Shown piece by piece: positions 1-8,890 of a DNA stretch of 14,716 bases. The DNA lies in assembly GCA_009602725.1 (NCBI GenBank), contig WELB01000169.1, positions 232,366 to 247,081 on the forward strand. Reading direction: 5' to 3'. The position numbers and the translations under genes were made by a program. The DNA comes from Spirogloea muscicola. Its lineage: Eukaryota > Streptophyta > Zygnematophyceae > Spirogloeales > Spirogloeaceae. Position 1 is the first letter of the stretch. Every line of letters starts with the position of its first letter. The notes below the pieces were generated by a model. It was not told the origin of the DNA, ran no database searches, and was given only the letters and a program-made list of their open reading frames with translations.

Positions 1-3000
1 TGCTCCTGCCGACAGAGGGTCGGCTGCTCGGTCGTGGCCACGACAGACGACGACGCGGCCAGCCTCTCCAGCGCAAGCGGCGCCGTGCCGCCCGCCGAGG
101 ACGCCGCCTCTGCCAGCGGCGGCAGCAGCGGCTCCGCACTGCGGCAGCGCCGCTCCACGCCCCCGCGGCCGGCAGACAAGGCGGGAATCAACAACAGTGG
201 CAACGACGACGGCAAGGACCGGGAGCAGCGGCAGCGGCGGCCGGACCTGGCGTCGACGCCGCGGCCGTCGGCGCCGGCGCACCGGCGGCCCAAGGAGAGC
301 CCGCTCAGCTCCGACGCCATCTTCAAGCAGGTCGCGTGGCCCGACCACTCTCCTCTCGCAGCTTCTCGCTGCTCCAAGCGTCGGCAACGTTGAGGATTGG
401 AGTTGCGTTGAAGTTGTGCTGATGACCCGTGGCTGCTTCGCACAGAGCCATGCAGGCCTCTTCAACCTCTGCGTCGTGCTCCTCGTCGCCGTCAACTCGC
501 GCCTCATCCTGGAGAACATCATGAAGGTGCGGCGGCCATCCCCCGGCCCCTCCATCGTGGCAGCAGCGGCAGCTATAGCTGCTCAGTAATACTCTTGGCC
601 TGGCACGGCTCGCTCACAGTATGGGCTGCTCATTCGGTCGGGCTTCTGGTTCAGCACACACCCACTCCAGGACTGGCCGCTGCTTGCCTGCGGGTGCGCC
701 CTCACTCTTTGACATCATTAAGCCTATACTGAAATCATTTAAGCTATCCAGATCTATCCTGATCAGTCACTGAGAATGAGTCTCTAAATTCCAGTGACTG
801 TGTATAGTTCCACATTGCTGATTCAGCTGAAGCGTCACCGAGAACCAGCAAGCGAATCCTGCCATGGCTCGTGCGCAGCGCCACGAGAGTAAGCGCATAA
901 TGCTGGCGGCTATGATGCAGGATCACGCTGGCGGCCTTCCCGGCAATGGCGCTACTCACCGAGAAGTGGCGCGTCTGCGGCTGGCTGTCTGATCGGGTTG
1001 GCGAACAACTTGAGACGGCTGCACAATCTTGAGCCTAGTTTGCAATCATGCGCGCATCCTGACTCTGCTAGGAGCTAAGGTGCCGGCGGCCTGAGTGAGC
1101 GCAGGCAGTGACCGCAATCCACACGCTCACTCTCACCGTGGCGCTGCTCTACCCCTCCTACTTCACCTTCGTGTAAGCTGCATGCTCATAGATGCCTGAA
1201 GTCTGAACCCCTGAATATAAGCAAACCCTGGCAAATTAATCAACACAAGCCAGTGGTTCAGATGCCGAAGCTTGCTGCACAGCCGTAGCAGGCCAGCTTC
1301 TGGGCCAGGCCGGTGGACATGGCCACCTGACGTCCGCTGCGCTGGTGTTGAGCCCCTCCCCCCTCCATGGATGCAGCGTGCAGTCTGGCCAGCTTGCGGG
1401 CTTCATCCTCATTTTCTGCAGCGTCACGCTGTGGATGAAGCTCGTCTCGTACGCGCACACCAACGCCGACGCCCGCGCTCTCGCCACCCAGGGCCAGCAG
1501 GTGGGTCCGCAGCGGTTTAGGGTTTAGGGGTTTAGGGGTTTAGGGTTTAGCTTCTGCCACCGATGCCGCCCGAGGCATCCGCCGGTCCTTTGCCTGAGTG
1601 CCGCTTGTCGTGGCAGCCGGAGGCGAGCGTGGACGCGCCGCTCGTGCGGTACCCCGAGAACATCACCGTGCGCAACATGCTCTACTTCCTCGCCGCCCCG
1701 ACGCTCTGCTACCAGGTCCATCCTCCGCTTGCCCGTCCTCTAACCCCCCTCCTTCCGCCGTCGTTATTGCTTCGCTCCTCTCCTTCTCTCCAGGCTTTTC
1801 TGGCTAAATGCTCGTGCGTTAGCTGCAAATGGAAATTTGATATGTTGCATCGGGCTTGCAAGCTCCGGCCTCTATTTCTATCCCTCAATATCAGACTTGA
1901 CTTGCTTGCTCACCCACCCTCTGTCGGCCAGCTTGGCTACCCGCGGTCGCCATACGTGCGCAAGGGATGGGTGCTCCGGCAGCTCGCCAAGCTCGTCGTC
2001 TTCGGTGGCCTCATGCTCTTCATCATCGAGCAGGTGCGGGTGCTGCATGTGCCAGCAGCGCCCTCTGCCCCACGCCCTGGCGCCTGGTTGCAAGCCCTTG
2101 ACGATGCTGCTATGGCGATATGATTAGTTATCATTGTGCACAGGAGTTTGAAGCATGTAATCAAGCAGTAATCTGGCGACATCAATGCCTGAAGGAGGAT
2201 TTGGGGCTGTGTTGTATGTCAGATCACCACAACTAGTCTCTGTGTTGGCAGCATCAAGCTATTGACAGCTACTCCCCATGTTGCTGGGCCAAGATGACAT
2301 TAAATTGCTTTAGTTGCTGGTATAAGCTCCATTGAGCTATCAAACACTTGTGTAAATAGAATAACAATCTGAAAAAATGTAAGTGTGCCTTCACAATCTC
2401 TCAGTGTGCATGTTTGCCTTTCATCACAAAATGACTGTATTTCAGTTGTGCTGGTCCACTTGTGCAGTACATTAACCCGACCGTTGCAAATTCAACGCAC
2501 CCGCTCAAGGGCCACCTGCTGATCAGCATAGAGCGCGTGCTCAAGCTCTCAATCCCCACTCTCTATGTCTGGCTCTGCATGTTCTACTGCTTCTTCCACC
2601 TCTGGTTCGGCCACCGCCCTCACATTAGAAATTTAACCCTTGAACCCGTGAACACGTCAAGGCATGAAGCCAGTTGTACTGCCAGAGTAGACATCAAGCC
2701 CCTTCTCTTAGCGTGCTCCAGCCTTCACAAGACCTGTCTTGCTGTGCTTTCTTAACGTCGCCTTCGCCCTGCAAATGCCATCTTCGTGTCAGGCGCTTGC
2801 TCCTCCTCGTGTAGTGTTATATGGTCATGCTCGTCAATTTCACTTGCTTGACCTGCTTGACAACTAAGTTGTCATGGCGGTCAGGCTGAACATCCTGGCG
2901 GAGCTGCTACTGTTCGGAGACCGTGAGTTCTACAAGGACTGGTGGAATGCCAAGACAATTGAGGAGGTCCGCTGCTCCCACTATATGCAGCCCAATCCAC

Positions 3001-4386
3001 AACACAGCTACCACCTGCTTCTGATTGATCATGTGTGTTAACACATACCTGTGAATTGTCACTGACGACCTGCTGGCCTTCTGGCGCTTGGGCAACTGTT
3101 GGTAGCAGTATTGGCGGCTCTGGAACATGGTGAGTGCACAGCAGCGGGGGCGGCACATGAGATTGATCTGCACACTGCATCCTTGCATTCCACCAATGAA
3201 TGCAAAGACTTAGCAGAGTCTACTGTGATTCTGGAGAAGGATTTTCTGGCCCCACCTGACACACGCTGAGTTGCGAGAGCGCCTGCAGCCCGTGCACAAG
3301 TGGCTGGTCCGGCACACGTACTTCCCCTGCCTCCGCATCGGCATCCCCAAGGTGGGGCGCACTGGCCATCCCCATGTCCAACACTCGGTGGCACTGCCAA
3401 GCGGTGCTGGTCGCCACCTTTGCAGTTTGTTGCCACCTCCTGCATTGACGGCCAGCCTGACGTACTCTTGCGCTCTGTTTTACACGCAGGCCTTGGCGAT
3501 GCTCATTGTCTTCCTTCTCTCCGCCATCTTCCACGAGGTGCGCTTTCCGCAGACACCTCCTCATGACAAACTATAACGGCCTGCAAGAGGAAAGCTGTCT
3601 TTTCAGCGCGCCTGTTCTAGCAAGAATTGTCACGAATCCGAGCCATCAGCCTATGGACTGAGTAGGGGTATACAACAATCCCTAATTCCTAATTTGGTGT
3701 CCATTGTGGTTCGCAGGTGGTCGTTGGCATCCCTTGCCATATGGTCCGCTTCTGGGCTTTTCTTGGCATCGCTTTCCAGGTCCTGCACTGCCTCTTTGCA
3801 GTCAGTCTCTCACCTTGATTGTGTAGTGCACGGACAAGTTGCATGTCTGTGCTTCACGCTCAAATGCGCTGTAGAGTCTGCTTGACCACGTCACACTACT
3901 GCCTCTGGCCAGGTTTCAGTCGCCACCATCTCTCTGCTATTCCTATCCCTTCTTGGGGGATGCGAACTGATTTCACTTTGCCAATTCCAGGTGCCGTTGA
4001 TAGTCCTGACCAATAGCCTCTATGAGCACTTCGGAACTCCTATGGTATGTTCCTCTCTTGAACTCTGACTTAATGCAAGTTGCTCTGTTGACATGGTTTC
4101 GGTGCTTATGTCATATTCGATGTTCAAGAGCCACACGTGGAGCTGAAGTTGCCAGCATGAGGTCCAGTACCTGGTCATTGCTGTTAGTTGGAAAAGCAGA
4201 AAGATAGGCTCAGTGGCAGGAGTACTTACAGCAGCATTTGACTTCGACCTAAGCACTTACTTCATGCTTTTCACTCGGCAGGTTGGGAACATGCTTTTCT
4301 GGTTCTTTTTCTGCATTGTGGGGCAACCCATGTGCTTGCTGCTCTATTATCACGACGTAGTGCAAGCATCTTCCCACCAAGTATAA
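1..4386 (+). CDS. DGAT1: Diacylglycerol O-acyltransferase 1 (MBOAT family), 5'-partial, 16 exons
   Basis: Catalyses the last step of triacylglycerol synthesis, acyl-CoA plus diacylglycerol, in the ER membrane. Exons: 1-330, 446-526, 620-693, 921-996, 1105-1172, 1377-1500, 1617-1715, 1932-2033, 2468-2604, 2885-2966, 3109-3129, 3289-3351, 3490-3537, 3717-3779, 3991-4044, 4282-4386 (TAA). They total 1527 nt and join in phase into 508 codons, close to the 490-530 usual for the family. Residues 1-110 are a hydrophilic Ser/Ala/Arg-rich tail ending in the family signature [32 protein letters not shown] opens the membrane core at about 111. Other hallmarks are [13 protein letters not shown] (about 231), the acyl-CoA-binding motif FYKDWWN (379-385) and the putative catalytic His434 in FLLSAIFHE. 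The C-terminus is short, ending soon after LLYYHD. No ATG precedes residue 1 in frame, so the start lies left of the window; an N-terminal extension such as the PH domain of some algal DGAT1s cannot be judged. Identity is firm; single splice sites are by eye. Confidence 0.95.
1516..1550 (+). repeat. Interstitial telomeric repeat in DGAT1 intron 6
   Basis: Five head-to-tail units read TTTAGGG, TTTAGGGG, TTTAGGGG, TTTAGGG and a final partial TTTAG. This is the plant/green-algal telomere sequence with some units gaining one G. The array lies 15 bases inside intron 6, between exons 1377-1500 and 1617-1715. Confidence 0.9.
3109..3129 (+). other. DGAT1: 21-nt micro-exon of DGAT1 encoding YWRLWNM
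   Basis: The exon is bounded by tagcag upstream and gtgagt downstream and adds exactly seven codons in phase 0 between EE (exon 10) and PVHKWL (exon 12). DGAT1 proteins are conserved across this stretch (YWRxWNxPVHKW), so skipping it would delete core MBOAT residues without shifting the frame. Confidence 0.9.
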
Positions 4387-5460
4387 CAGATGTACTTTTT
4401 TTTTTGGATAATCCAAAATGTGTGAATATAAGTGACTTGCGTTCTGGTAACAATGCTGGCCAAGTATGTAGGCGTCAACCAATCTTCAGATTCTTGCTAA
4501 GAAAGGTAGCATTGTATTTTATTCGATTGAAACCCATCCTTACTGTCTGGAAGCTTGACTTGTCCAGTTCATGTTGCACAATGTCAGCTGTCGGCAGTAT
4601 TATCTGTTAACAGGGTTCCAGCCATATGACATACTGACAACTGGGTGATGCTCGGAGTACCCATGTTGAGTAGACTAACTTTGGTCATGATAAGGTGGCA
4701 TACATTGTTCTCTGCTGATAGGCATCATGGCTACATGCTAAGTCCCAAATTTCGATACCAGTCCTTGGTATTACACCCTACTGGCTAAGTGCAAGTGCGT
4801 AGAACGTGCTTTTGGATTCTGATTACTGGGATCTTAGCTACTGATTTTGTTGATGTCTATCGTGTAAAAACTTGGGGAGCGAGCACAGAATGTTTGCCCC
4901 TGAAAGCTGCGGCATGCGCCCCATATGACTGGTCATTAACCGTCACATTGTCCTTTGTTTGCGGTCTCGCTTTGTCTTATTGTCCTTTGCTTCAGGCTTT
5001 TCTCGTCCACCTCTCAGCTTCGGCCATCGCTATCCTCAGTAGTCCCCAATGCTCCAATTCGTCTTCATCTCAGCTCTCCTAAAGGCATGAGAGGGTCATG
5101 GGCTGCATCATCGCTTGCTGTTTGTGTCCTTGTTCTTAGGCGCCACGTCTCTGCCATGATGTCTTGAAGCAGTAATTCTTTAAGGTGGAGGTACTTGCTG
5201 CGAGGGCTACACCTTTTGGCATATCTTTCGTTGGAACCTTCCATGGTGGCGGAGACTTAATCAGCCAAAGTCCACCTTCATCTCACCATCATAAGCACAC
5301 TCAAGGTCCACTTTCCAGACTTTCGCGACACATTTGCTTGATAAGCGCCAAACTTTGGCTACAGTTTCGACGATTGGCAAAGGCATTTTTGCCCTGCTGC
5401 TAGTGATATACAAGCATAGCCAACCAACCTAGGTGTTAACTGAGGACTCACTGGAAAGAT
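4387..5460. other. No gene seen; probable DGAT1 3' UTR and spacer
   Basis: This stretch follows the DGAT1 stop codon. Its ORFs are short, in no convincing splice context, and show no recognisable domain. A run of ten T occurs just after the stop (about 4395-4404). The first plus-strand TGTAA after the stop is at 4863-4867 and the next at 5461-5465, either of which could end a 3' UTR of roughly 0.5-1.1 kb. Confidence 0.5.
4863..4867 (+). terminator. Candidate DGAT1 polyadenylation signal TGTAA
   Basis: This is the first TGTAA on the plus strand after the DGAT1 stop, 477 bases downstream. TGTAA is the usual poly(A) signal of green algae. Further copies at 5461-5465 and 5493-5497 could serve instead, so the actual 3' end is not fixed. 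Confidence 0.35.
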
Positions 5461-6430
5461 TGTAAGTAACAACCTATTTCTTCTAAGCGAGATGTAAAAT
5501 ATTGTTATGGTTATGTCCTTTTGTATACACATATGTTTCCTAATTTTTTCCAGTTTTCTGCTTTTGCAACATTTTATGTTGTCGAAGTGTTTATTATATC
5601 ATTCATGACAGAAACTACATTTTACGCTAATTACATATCAATTTTTGGTGATTCTTCTTCGATTTCAAATTCATATCTGCAGTGAACTTTTAAATTTAGT
5701 ATAAAATTAGCAACTGTGAAGATAAAGAATTTAAAAAATAGATATTGAAAAGGAATTTGTCAGTTCTCATCCGAAACACATTTTTCACCAACATTTTCTT
5801 TCCAATTTTAAACAGTATTAAGATTGGTTTGAATTAACTGACTGAATGGTTTTCCATTTTAATAATCTTTTTGGATTGAAGCAGTTTCAGTAAATTTTGA
5901 CGTTTAACATTTCTTATTATTTAAAATCTCCTTTTGATTGAAGTTAAATTTCTAATAAGGTGCACAATATTTATAACGAACTTGTTCACAATAAACAATT
6001 TCTTGATTGGAAAAATGGCTTTACAGCAGGAGACTATGTAATCACACGGTTACTATGTTGCAGCCAAAACGAAAACTGGTCGAGAAGTCTGCAATGTTCT
6101 TTTGATGATTGTATACTGGAGAATTTCGAAGGTGCAAAGAAAGCACTTACTGTTTGATTTTGTTTGAAAACTGATTAATATGCATTTTAAAAATTGACGT
6201 TTTTGGTTGACTGTTAAGCAGTTTGAAGAGATTGGTTGACAAGAAATTCTTACTACTGTAGGTGGATAAAGAAAGGGAATGCAGATTGGGACTATTTTGA
6301 ACTTTCAAGACATCCATGCACAAAATTTTTGGACGTGGAAGTGATATTAGCTATACGACCTGAGTTGTACATAAAAGGTTGGCAGTGGGGCTTGAATAGC
6401 ATGGTAACACGTTACAAAAATGTAAACTAG
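5461..6430. other. AT-rich island of about 1 kb, unlike the flanks
   Basis: Hand counts of single 60-base lines give 17/60 G+C at 5581 and 12/60 at 5701, against a clear GC majority in nearby coding DNA. It holds homopolymer A/T runs and two plus-strand ORFs in the same frame (5960-6157 and 6236-6430) separated by several stops. Neither is recognised: the first is Asn-, Cys- and Trp-containing and hydrophilic, the second ends in a Trp/Tyr-rich segment. No terminal inverted repeat or target duplication was found by eye. It could be an organellar insertion, viral or bacterial DNA, an old element, or simply AT-rich intergenic DNA. Confidence 0.6.
6412..6425. terminator. Two-strand TGTAA palindrome between convergent genes
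   Basis: The 14 bases TTACAAAAATGTAA give TGTAA on the minus strand (6412-6416), about 100 bases past the LHCBM stop, and TGTAA on the plus strand (6421-6425). The minus-strand copy is the first TGTAA after the LHCBM stop and is therefore its likely poly(A) signal. Use of the plus-strand copy is speculative. Confidence 0.5.
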
Positions 6431-6517
6431 TCAGCAGATTCAGAGACGCACAGCAGCAGGCCTGAGGACCACTAGCGACACAGAAAATCTACAACATGCC
6501 AGGACTGGGCGAGCAGT

Positions 6518-7988
6518 CTACTGGCCGGGGGTGAAGGCGGTGGCATAGGCCCAGGCGTTGTTGGTGGCGGGGTCGGCAAGGTGGTCGGACAGGTTCTCGA
6601 GCGGGCCCTTGCCAGTGACGATGGCCTGCACGTAGAAACCGAACATGGAGAACATGGCAAGGCGTCCGTTCTTGATCTCCTTGACCTTGAGCTCGGCGAA
6701 AGTGTCGGGGTCATCAGCAAGGCCGAGGGGGTCGAACTGGCCGCCGGGGTAGATGGGGTCGGATACCTGCATCAAAACAAGCCATTATTGGAATAAAGTT
6801 ATCAGCTGGTATGCATTGTCTGCATGATCAAAATGGAGGCGATTCTACTATTATCTTGTGAACTGTTACATGTTATTGCCAAAAAGAGTGTCAGGAACTT
6901 TGCTGTTCACCTCGCCGAGGGGGCCGCCGGCAACGCGGTAGCCCTCAACAGCGCCCATGAGGACGACCTGGGTTCCGAGGATGGCAAGGATGGACTGGGC
7001 ATGGACGAGGGAAGGGTTGCCAAGGTAGTCAAGGCCACCCGGGGCGAAGATCTGGGAGCCGGCTTTCCACCAGACGGACTCGCCGAAGGCGGTGCCATTC
7101 TTGGCAAGGAGCTCGGGGGTGAGGCAGCCGAGTGTTCCGAGCATGGCCCACCGGGCGTGGATGACCTGCACTCAAGAATGACGCAGTTTAGCAGCAAAAA
7201 AGCCATTATCTGATTTTAGACATTAAAGAGTATGTGTAGGGAGCCATTCATTTATTATCTATCTCTCAGATCAGCAGAAGTATCAAGACAGGGTGGAACA
7301 TACCTCAAGCTCGCGGTTCTTGGCGAAGGTCTCGGGGTCAGCGGAGAGGCCGGCGGTGTCCCAGCCGTAGTCACCGGGGTACTCGCCGGTCAGGTAGGAA
7401 GGGGGGTCGCCGGACAGGGGGCCCAGGAACAGGGGCCTGTCGGCACCGTACCTGGAATGGTCAACACAGCAACCAAGGTCAGACAAAGACAAACTATATA
7501 TCTGATAAAAGACTATGAGACTATCAGCACCTAGTAACATAGCAAACAAAGCTCTTGGCTTGCCAGCGCTTTTGCTTGCTGTGTCTCACCAGCCGGAGGC
7601 CGAGGCGCTCTTGCGGGCCATGGTGACACGGGCCTCGCCATTGCCAACCTGCACAGCAACATCCGAGAGACGATCTGAGTTTGAGCTTCCCAAGCTACAG
7701 TGCACCATCCTCTGCATAGGCTGCACTGCACTAAGATCCGAGCTCCCTGCAACGTCTGACTCCTGTCGAGCTGCAGCGCAGAGGCAGCCGGGCATGCAGC
7801 CGATCGCCGCCCAGATGAATCGCCATGGCCCTGACATGCCAAGCCCGGCACAACAGGAGCCGTAACAGCAAGTGGGCGACAGCGAGAGCTGAATGCTGGA
7901 CGTGGGCGCCCACCTTCTTGGCGAGCTCGGCGGTCTGGCCGACGAAGGTGGAGGGCACGACGGCGGCGACGGAGGTGATGGCGGCCAT
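6518..7988 (-). CDS. LHCBM: Chlorophyll a/b-binding protein of LHCII, complete, five exons
   Basis: Thylakoid antenna protein that binds chlorophyll a/b and xanthophylls and forms LHCII trimers feeding photosystem II. Exons on the minus strand: 7988-7914, 7648-7590, 7451-7304, 7165-6911, 6766-6518 (TAG), joining in phase to 261 codons. The start ATG sits in GCCGCCATGG and opens a short Ala/Val/Ser transit peptide. Pigment-ligand residues are all present: E94, H97 and R99 in [11 protein letters not shown] (helix B), Q160 and E168 in MGAVEGYR (helix C), E209, N212, R214 and Q226 in [10 protein letters not shown] and after it (helix A), and H241 near the C-terminus. The lumenal-end motif DPLGLADDP and C-terminal ATAFTPGQ are typical. 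The trimerisation motif reads WYGADR (45-50) where WYGPDR is usual. Thr/Ser residues before it ([11 protein letters not shown]) could be state-transition kinase targets. Assignment to LHCBM is firm; the exact isoform is not. Confidence 0.97.
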
Positions 7989-8076
7989 GGCGGCGGCGGT
8001 GGAGGGGTGAGGTGAGCCGAGGAGCAGGGGGGGAGTGTAAGAATGACAAAGGTGCGGCTCCGAGTGAGCGGGAGGG

Positions 8077-8084
8077 CCTATATG
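8077..8084 (-). promoter_or_regulatory. TATA-like box of LHCBM
   Basis: On the minus strand the sequence CATATAGG lies about 90 bases upstream of the LHCBM ATG and is the only TATA-like element close by. It would imply a 5' UTR of roughly 60 nt. Start-site data are not available, so this rests on position and sequence only. Confidence 0.45.
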
Positions 8085-8091
8085 GGCCCGC

Positions 8092-8151
8092 GCCTCCCTC
8101 CTCCCCCCCTCCTCCCGGCCCCCACCCTCTCCCCCCGGCCCCCCGCTCCCT
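8092..8151 (-). repeat. G-rich tract (C-rich on plus) just upstream of the LHCBM TATA-like box
   Basis: The minus strand carries at least six runs of three or more G within 60 bases, enough for a G-quadruplex. An undetermined base (N) follows at 8152, suggesting this stretch was hard to sequence or assemble. Similar C-runs recur at about 8341-8375 and 8461-8485. Confidence 0.6.
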
Positions 8152-8603
8152 NAAGGGGGCATGTAGAAAAGGGATTCACTCTGCGTGGGCTGGCTTCTCA
8201 CAATGCACAAGGGCCGAGAAGGCGCCATAATGCAAGCCCTCAGTCACGTCTCATCTGGAGACCCCACTTCATTTCTTTGGGCTGGATGGGCTTTCACATA
8301 CCATTGCCATCATTGCCTCACGTAGGCGGAGCTGTTGCTTCCCGCCCCCCCTCCACTCCCCTCCCCCCCTCCTCCCGCGCAGCCAGTCAAAGGCGCCGCC
8401 ATGGATGGGGCCGCGATGCCGCCGCCCACTGCGCGCCCGGCCTGGCGCATGCGCCCCATCCCCGCGCCCCCCCGCCCCGCCCTGCCCCGCGCCGATCCGC
8501 CCCGGCGCCGGATCTGGCCAGGAGCCCTTCCGACACATGTTCGGATTCTTGGCCCCGCTTCTTGCGGCGAGGGCGCGCTCCCGCTGTTTCGGTCCCGCGC
8601 CCG

Positions 8604-8608
8604 ATTGG
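8604..8608 (-). promoter_or_regulatory. CCAAT box, proximal copy
   Basis: Reads GGCCAATCG in the LHCBM direction, about 0.6 kb upstream of its ATG. The same octamer GGCCAATC recurs 130 bases further up. CCAAT elements are common in light-harvesting promoters, but function here is inferred. Confidence 0.3.
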
Positions 8609-8733
8609 CCGCCCGGCCCGGATAGATCCTCTGCAGGCCGAGACGGCCTCCTGGGAATCTCTCCTCCCTGAGCCGGCGCAGTCCCCGCAGAGGATGCCTG
8701 CCAGGTAACGCAACCGCCACTTTGCCGCCGCGG

Positions 8734-8738
8734 ATTGG
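8734..8738 (-). promoter_or_regulatory. CCAAT box, distal copy
   Basis: Reads GGCCAATCC in the LHCBM direction, about 0.75 kb upstream of the ATG, and repeats the octamer of the proximal copy. Its distance from the TATA-like box makes a role in the core promoter unlikely, though an upstream role is possible. Confidence 0.25.
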
Positions 8739-8880
8739 CCGTCAGAGATCTGGGAGGATCTCCTCGCCGGACGCTAGTGGTCGGCACGGATCGGCCCATC
8801 CGCACGAGCGCCCCACGCAGCCGCCACATGGTGGGCGGATGTGCCGCGATCTTTCGCGGCGCGCTCACTCGTCGGCAGCT

Positions 8881-8890
8881 CCCACGTGGG
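8881..8890. promoter_or_regulatory. Perfect G-box palindrome CCCACGTGGG
   Basis: A ten-base palindrome around the CACGTG core, the binding site of plant-type bZIP and bHLH factors and a frequent light-response element. It lies about 0.9 kb upstream of the LHCBM ATG within GC-rich DNA. A role in LHCBM control is inference. Confidence 0.35.

Noticed and set aside
1224-1230. Single AAACCCT near the DGAT1 telomeric array
   Set aside because: One copy of a seven-base string carries no weight.
4756-4775. Small inverted repeat ATACCA...TGGTAT after DGAT1
   Set aside because: A six-base stem is expected by chance at this length of sequence.
5960-6430. Reading the two AT-rich ORFs as exons of one gene
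   Set aside because: The best-looking donor and acceptor pairs (for example near 6130 and 6253) do not keep the phase, and neither ORF has a recognised domain.
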